Origin: an uncultured Clostridia bacterium
GTDB taxonomy: Bacteria > Bacillota > Clostridia > Lachnospirales > Lachnospiraceae
DNA: 8,928 nucleotides
Reading direction: 5' to 3'
Assembly: GCA_945622055.1 (NCBI GenBank)
Contig: CALZBV010000092.1
Coordinates: forward strand, 1 to 8,928
This document shows, piece by piece, positions 7,019 to 8,928 of the stretch (position 1 is the stretch's first letter; each line of letters begins with the position of its first letter). Below the pieces are notes generated by a model. That model had not been told where the DNA came from, did not search any database, and saw only the letters and a list, made by a program, of their open reading frames with translations. Both the position numbers and the translations under genes were made by a program.

Positions 7019-8197
7019 ATGTACAAGGCTTTTTTGGTAAAGTATGGTGAAATCGGGTTAAAGGGAAGTAACCGTCACATTTTTGAAAATGCGCTCCGCG
7101 ACCGTGTGCAGGAGAAGCTTGCACCGCTCGGATCCTATAAGGTAGTCAGAGAACAGGGACGTATTTTTGTTGAGTGTCCGGAAGGATATGATTATGAGGA
7201 TACGGTAGAGGCGCTTGGTCAGGTATTCGGTGTTTCCGGCTTTTGTCCGGTGGAGGTAATCGAGACAACGGAATGGGATACTGTGGTACAGGCGGTTTGT
7301 GAGTTTGTTGAGAAAACGTATGAGAAGAAGAACTTTACGTTTAAGGTCGCAGCAAAAAGGGCAGATAAGCACTATCCGATTGAGTCTCCGGTAATTTGTG
7401 CAAAGCTTGGCGAGGCTCTTTTGGAGCGTTTTCCGGAGCTTTCGGTTGATGTCCACAGCCCGCAGGAGGTTATTACGGTTGAAATCCGTAACCGGGCCTA
7501 TGTATATTCGGTTGCACTTTTGGGACCGGGCGGAATGCCGGTAGGAACGGCCGGAAAGGCAATGCTTCTGCTCTCCGGCGGAATAGACAGTCCGGTGGCA
7601 GGGTATATGATTTCCAAACGTGGTGTGCAGATTGATGCGACGTATTTCCATGCACCGCCGTATACAAGCGAAAGAGCAAAGGAAAAGGTAGTAGATCTTG
7701 CGAGAATTATCAGCCGTTATACCGGGCCGATTCGTCTGCATGTAGTGAATTTTACGGATATTCAGCTTGCAATTTACGAGAAGTGTCCGCATGAGGAGCT
7801 CACGATTATCATGCGGCGTTACATGATGCGGATTGCAGAGCATTTTGCAAAGGAAAATGACTGTCTGGGACTGATTACCGGGGAAAGCATCGGACAGGTT
7901 GCGAGCCAGACGATGCAGAGTCTGCTTACGACAAATGCGGTCTGTGAGCTTCCTGTTTTCCGTCCGTTAATTGGAATGGATAAGGTGGAAATCGTTGAAA
8001 TTGCAAAGAAGATTGGCTCCTTCGAAACATCTATTTTACCATTTGAGGACTGTTGTACCATTTTTGTTGCAAAGCATCCGGTAACAAAGCCGATTCTTTC
8101 TGCCATCGAGAAGTCCGAGACGCTGCTTTCGGAGGTGATAGAGGAGCTGGTGAAGCAGGCAATTGAGACAACAGAGACGATTGAAGTTCGGGCGTAA
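7019..8197 (+). CDS. thiI: ThiI, tRNA 4-thiouridine synthase (short form without rhodanese domain)
   Basis: ThiI adenylates U8 of tRNA and replaces its oxygen by sulfur, giving 4-thiouridine, a near-UV sensor; in some bacteria it also feeds thiamine thiazole synthesis. The 392-residue protein contains an N-terminal ferredoxin-like domain and a THUMP RNA-binding domain (about 1-165). The PP-loop ATPase domain has SGGIDS at 186-191, TGESIGQVASQT at 287-298 and DCCTIFVAKHP around Cys345-Cys346; one of these cysteines probably corresponds to the catalytic Cys344 of the E. coli enzyme. It ends shortly after the PP-loop domain, so the rhodanese domain that carries the sulfur in E. coli ThiI (about 482 residues) is absent. 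The sulfur must then come directly from a desulfurase, fitting the neighbour just upstream. GGAGGG at 7008-7013 is the ribosome binding site. Confidence 0.96.
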   Translation: MYKAFLVKYGEIGLKGSNRHIFENALRDRVQEKLAPLGSYKVVREQGRIFVECPEGYDYEDTVEALGQVFGVSGFCPVEVIETTEWDTVVQAVCEFVEKTYEKKNFTFKVAAKRADKHYPIESPVICAKLGEALLERFPELSVDVHSPQEVITVEIRNRAYVYSVALLGPGGMPVGTAGKAMLLLSGGIDSPVAGYMISKRGVQIDATYFHAPPYTSERAKEKVVDLARIISRYTGPIRLHVVNFTDIQLAIYEKCPHEELTIIMRRYMMRIAEHFAKENDCLGLITGESIGQVASQTMQSLLTTNAVCELPVFRPLIGMDKVEIVEIAKKIGSFETSILPFEDCCTIFVAKHPVTKPILSAIEKSETLLSEVIEELVKQAIETTETIEVRA

Positions 8198-8246
8198 AGA
8201 TAGGGACAAACGGTTGAAGGGGATATCCATCCAGGAAAATATAGGG

Positions 8247-8278
8247 GATTTGGAAAATGGAAGATTTGGAAAATGGAA
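8247..8278 (+). repeat. Perfect tandem duplication of 16 bases
   Basis: GATTTGGAAAATGGAA occurs at 8247-8262 and again, without change, at 8263-8278, in the 148-base region between the convergent thiI and HPr-like genes. It ends at the A-run that forms the T-tract of the - strand terminator. It looks like a recent slippage duplication in a non-coding spacer. Confidence 0.9.
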
Positions 8279-8303
8279 AAAGAGGATACAGCTTTGTATC
8301 CTC
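8276..8303 (-). terminator. Intrinsic terminator of the HPr-like gene
   Basis: GAGGATACA (8282-8290) and TGTATCCTC (8295-8303) form a perfect nine-pair stem with a four-base loop. Read on the - strand it is followed by five T bases (complement of 8277-8281), and it lies about 42 bases after the stop codon of the HPr-like gene. On the + strand the stem is followed by CCATTTG, not a clean T-run, so it would end thiI transcripts less well, though it may act on both. Confidence 0.82.
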
Positions 8304-8345
8304 CCATTTGTAACAATACCTTTTCAATTAAGTGCTTGTGTAAGA

Positions 8346-8579
8346 TTACTCTACGATGTACGGAGCAAGTGCCTCAAGGATGACATCAAGGCTGTCCTGA
8401 GCATGGATGTTTAAATCAATCGGCTTGGAAAGGTCTAAGCTGAAAATACCCATGATAGACTTTGCATCGATGACATATCTGCCGGAAACAAGATCGAAGT
8501 CAGAATCAAACTTGGTAATCTCGTTTACGAAAGACTTAACTTTGTCGATAGAGTTTAAAGAAATCTTTACGGTTTTCAT
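8346..8579 (-). CDS. HPr-fold protein lacking the active-site histidine (Crh-like regulator candidate)
   Basis: The 77-residue product matches the second two thirds of HPr: FDSDFDLVSGRYVIDAKSIMGIFSL aligns with the HPr region around regulatory Ser46 (KSIMGVMSLG in Bacillus), and the end LDVILEALAPYIVE is like the last HPr helix. Ser41 here equals HPr Ser46, the HPr-kinase target. The usual GLHARPA segment carrying the phosphorylatable His15 is missing: residues 9-20 read NSIDKVKSFVNE. The only histidine, His59, is in a different place. It therefore cannot be an ordinary phosphotransferase carrier. A Crh-like signalling role is an inference, and the function is unknown. AAGGAGG (8587-8593, - strand) is a strong ribosome binding site seven bases before the ATG. 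It has its own promoter and terminator and is transcribed against its neighbours. Confidence 0.88.
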   Translation of the reverse strand: MKTVKISLNSIDKVKSFVNEITKFDSDFDLVSGRYVIDAKSIMGIFSLDLSKPIDLNIHAQDSLDVILEALAPYIVE

Positions 8580-8586
8580 GTTACTA

Positions 8587-8593
8587 CCTCCTT
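8587..8593 (-). promoter_or_regulatory. Consensus Shine-Dalgarno site of the HPr-like gene
   Basis: Read on the - strand, AAGGAGG lies seven bases before the ATG whose first base is 8579. It is the strongest ribosome binding site in the window together with that of dnaK, suggesting an abundant small protein. Confidence 0.85.
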
Positions 8594-8641
8594 CATATTA
8601 TGTTGCTTGATGAACCTGTATGGAACGGATTCACTATCTAT

Positions 8642-8670
8642 ATAGTAGCGGTTGAGGTATAAAAAGTCAA
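8642..8670 (-). promoter_or_regulatory. Sigma-A-type promoter of the HPr-like gene
   Basis: On the - strand, TTGACT (complement of 8665-8670) and TACTAT (complement of 8642-8647) are separated by exactly 17 bases, five and four to five matches to the -35 and -10 consensus. Transcription would start near 8635 and leave a leader of about 56 bases. A short inverted repeat, ACTAT-CTAT-ATAGT (8633-8646), overlaps the -10 box and the probable start point and might be an operator. Confidence 0.75.
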
Positions 8671-8720
8671 TAGACAAAATCAATAAAAATGTTTGTCAAT
8701 TATAGCGAAAAATAAGGAAA

Positions 8721-8736
8721 TGTGAAAAAAATCACA
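8721..8736. promoter_or_regulatory. Perfect TGTGA-N6-TCACA palindrome, candidate CRP/FNR-family operator
   Basis: TGTGA (8721-8725) and TCACA (8732-8736) flank six A bases. This equals the half-site and spacing of the E. coli CRP consensus. It lies 19 bases before the mtaB ATG and about 93 bases upstream of the predicted start point of the HPr-like gene. CRP-family regulators exist in Clostridia, but whether one of this host reads this site is unknown. A five-pair palindrome can also arise by chance in AT-rich DNA. Confidence 0.4.
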
Positions 8737-8742
8737 GAACTT

Positions 8743-8748
8743 GGAAGG
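8743..8748 (+). promoter_or_regulatory. Shine-Dalgarno site of mtaB
   Basis: GGAAGG lies seven bases before the ATG at 8756 and supports this start. I could not find a convincing + strand promoter between 8600 and 8740. Confidence 0.65.
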
Positions 8749-8755
8749 CGAGAAA

Positions 8756-8928
8756 ATGAAGTCGGAACATTCAGCGGTCCTGTCCGGGAAAAGAGTTGCA
8801 TTTTTGTCTCTCGGATGCAAGGTAAACTCTTACGAAACAGAAGGAATGAGAGAGATGTTTTTAAAGGCCGGTGCAATCCCGGTTGGCTTTGAAGAAGAGG
8901 CGGAGGTGTATATTGTAAATACCTGTTC
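8756..8928 (+). CDS. mtaB: MtaB, tRNA N6-threonylcarbamoyladenosine (t6A37) methylthiotransferase, N-terminal part
   Basis: MtaB is a radical-SAM enzyme with two Fe-S clusters that adds a methylthio group to t6A37 of ANN-decoding tRNAs. Only 57 codons are present; the gene runs off the right edge. The visible part is the start of the UPF0004 (MiaB-type N-terminal) domain: VAFLSLGCKVNSYETEGM with Cys21, and VYIVNTC with Cys57, two of the three cysteines that bind the auxiliary cluster. LGCKVN favours MtaB over MiaB and RimO, which usually have GCQMN and GCPKN. In Bacillus subtilis the mtaB gene (yqeV) follows rsmE directly in the dnaK operon, and its place here three genes further on agrees. 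The radical-SAM and TRAM domains are outside the window. Confidence 0.9.
   Translation, partial: MKSEHSAVLSGKRVAFLSLGCKVNSYETEGMREMFLKAGAIPVGFEEEAEVYIVNTC

Noticed and set aside
7058..7843. 261-codon - strand open frame opposite thiI
   Set aside because: It is fully contained in thiI and its composition is atypical; thiI is unambiguous from its motifs.
8163..8414. + strand open frame across the end of thiI and the following spacer
   Set aside because: It overlaps thiI, runs through the tandem repeat and terminator, and is opposite the start of the HPr-like tail; there is no ribosome binding site.
8407..8610. + strand open frame opposite the HPr-like gene
   Set aside because: It is antisense to a gene with clear family similarity, promoter, ribosome binding site and terminator.
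8671..8699. A second - strand promoter with TTGACA at the complement of 8694-8699
   Set aside because: The -35 is perfect, but at 17 bases spacing the -10 would be TGTCTA, a poor match; the downstream TTGACT/TACTAT pair is much better.
8651..8716. A + strand promoter for mtaB
   Set aside because: TTGAGG (8652-8657) and TTGTCA (8693-8698) are possible -35 boxes, but neither has an acceptable -10 box at 16-18 bases.
1..8928. Mobile elements, CRISPR arrays, tRNA or rRNA genes, riboswitches
   Set aside because: No transposase or integrase frame, no regularly spaced repeats, no cloverleaf-like or rRNA segments and no long structured leader were seen; nearly all the window is occupied by conserved protein genes.

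Overview
The window is a chromosomal housekeeping region from a Firmicute of the class Clostridia, most likely a Lachnospiraceae-type gut anaerobe. This is inferred from the gene order, a Gram-positive-length DnaK, strong purine-rich Shine-Dalgarno sites before most genes, moderate GC content, and a short HPr-like protein of a kind I associate with that family. No phage, insertion sequence, CRISPR array or defence gene is visible. Gene density is high, and the longest stretch without a gene is about 175 bases.

Layout. Bases 1-34 hold what looks like the last codons of hrcA, the heat-shock repressor. Then come grpE (53-709), dnaK (733-2607) and dnaJ (2766-3908), the complete Hsp70 chaperone team on the + strand. 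A long hairpin sits between dnaK and dnaJ, and a good intrinsic terminator sits just after dnaJ. Almost directly after that terminator begins a tight + strand series: prmA (ribosomal protein L11 methyltransferase), rsmE (16S rRNA m3U1498 methyltransferase), a NifS/IscS-type cysteine desulfurase, and thiI (tRNA 4-thiouridine / thiazole sulfur transfer), ending at 8197. A convergent - strand gene (8346-8579) encodes a 77-residue HPr-like protein with its own promoter and terminator. Divergent from it, a partial mtaB (tRNA t6A37 methylthiotransferase) starts at 8756 and runs off the window.

How it works together. In Bacillus subtilis the order hrcA-grpE-dnaK-dnaJ-prmA-rsmE-mtaB is one heat-shock-linked operon. 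The same backbone is seen here, but with a sulfur-transfer pair (cysteine desulfurase plus rhodanese-less ThiI) and an inverted HPr-like gene placed between rsmE and mtaB. The themes are protein folding, ribosome/rRNA modification and tRNA thio-modification.

Most of the window is ordinary. The points deserving a second look are the HPr-like protein, which lacks the phosphorylatable histidine segment but keeps the regulatory-serine motif; a perfect TGTGA-N6-TCACA palindrome in the HPr/mtaB divergent region; and the RNA structures around dnaJ. I did not find a clearly new biological system.
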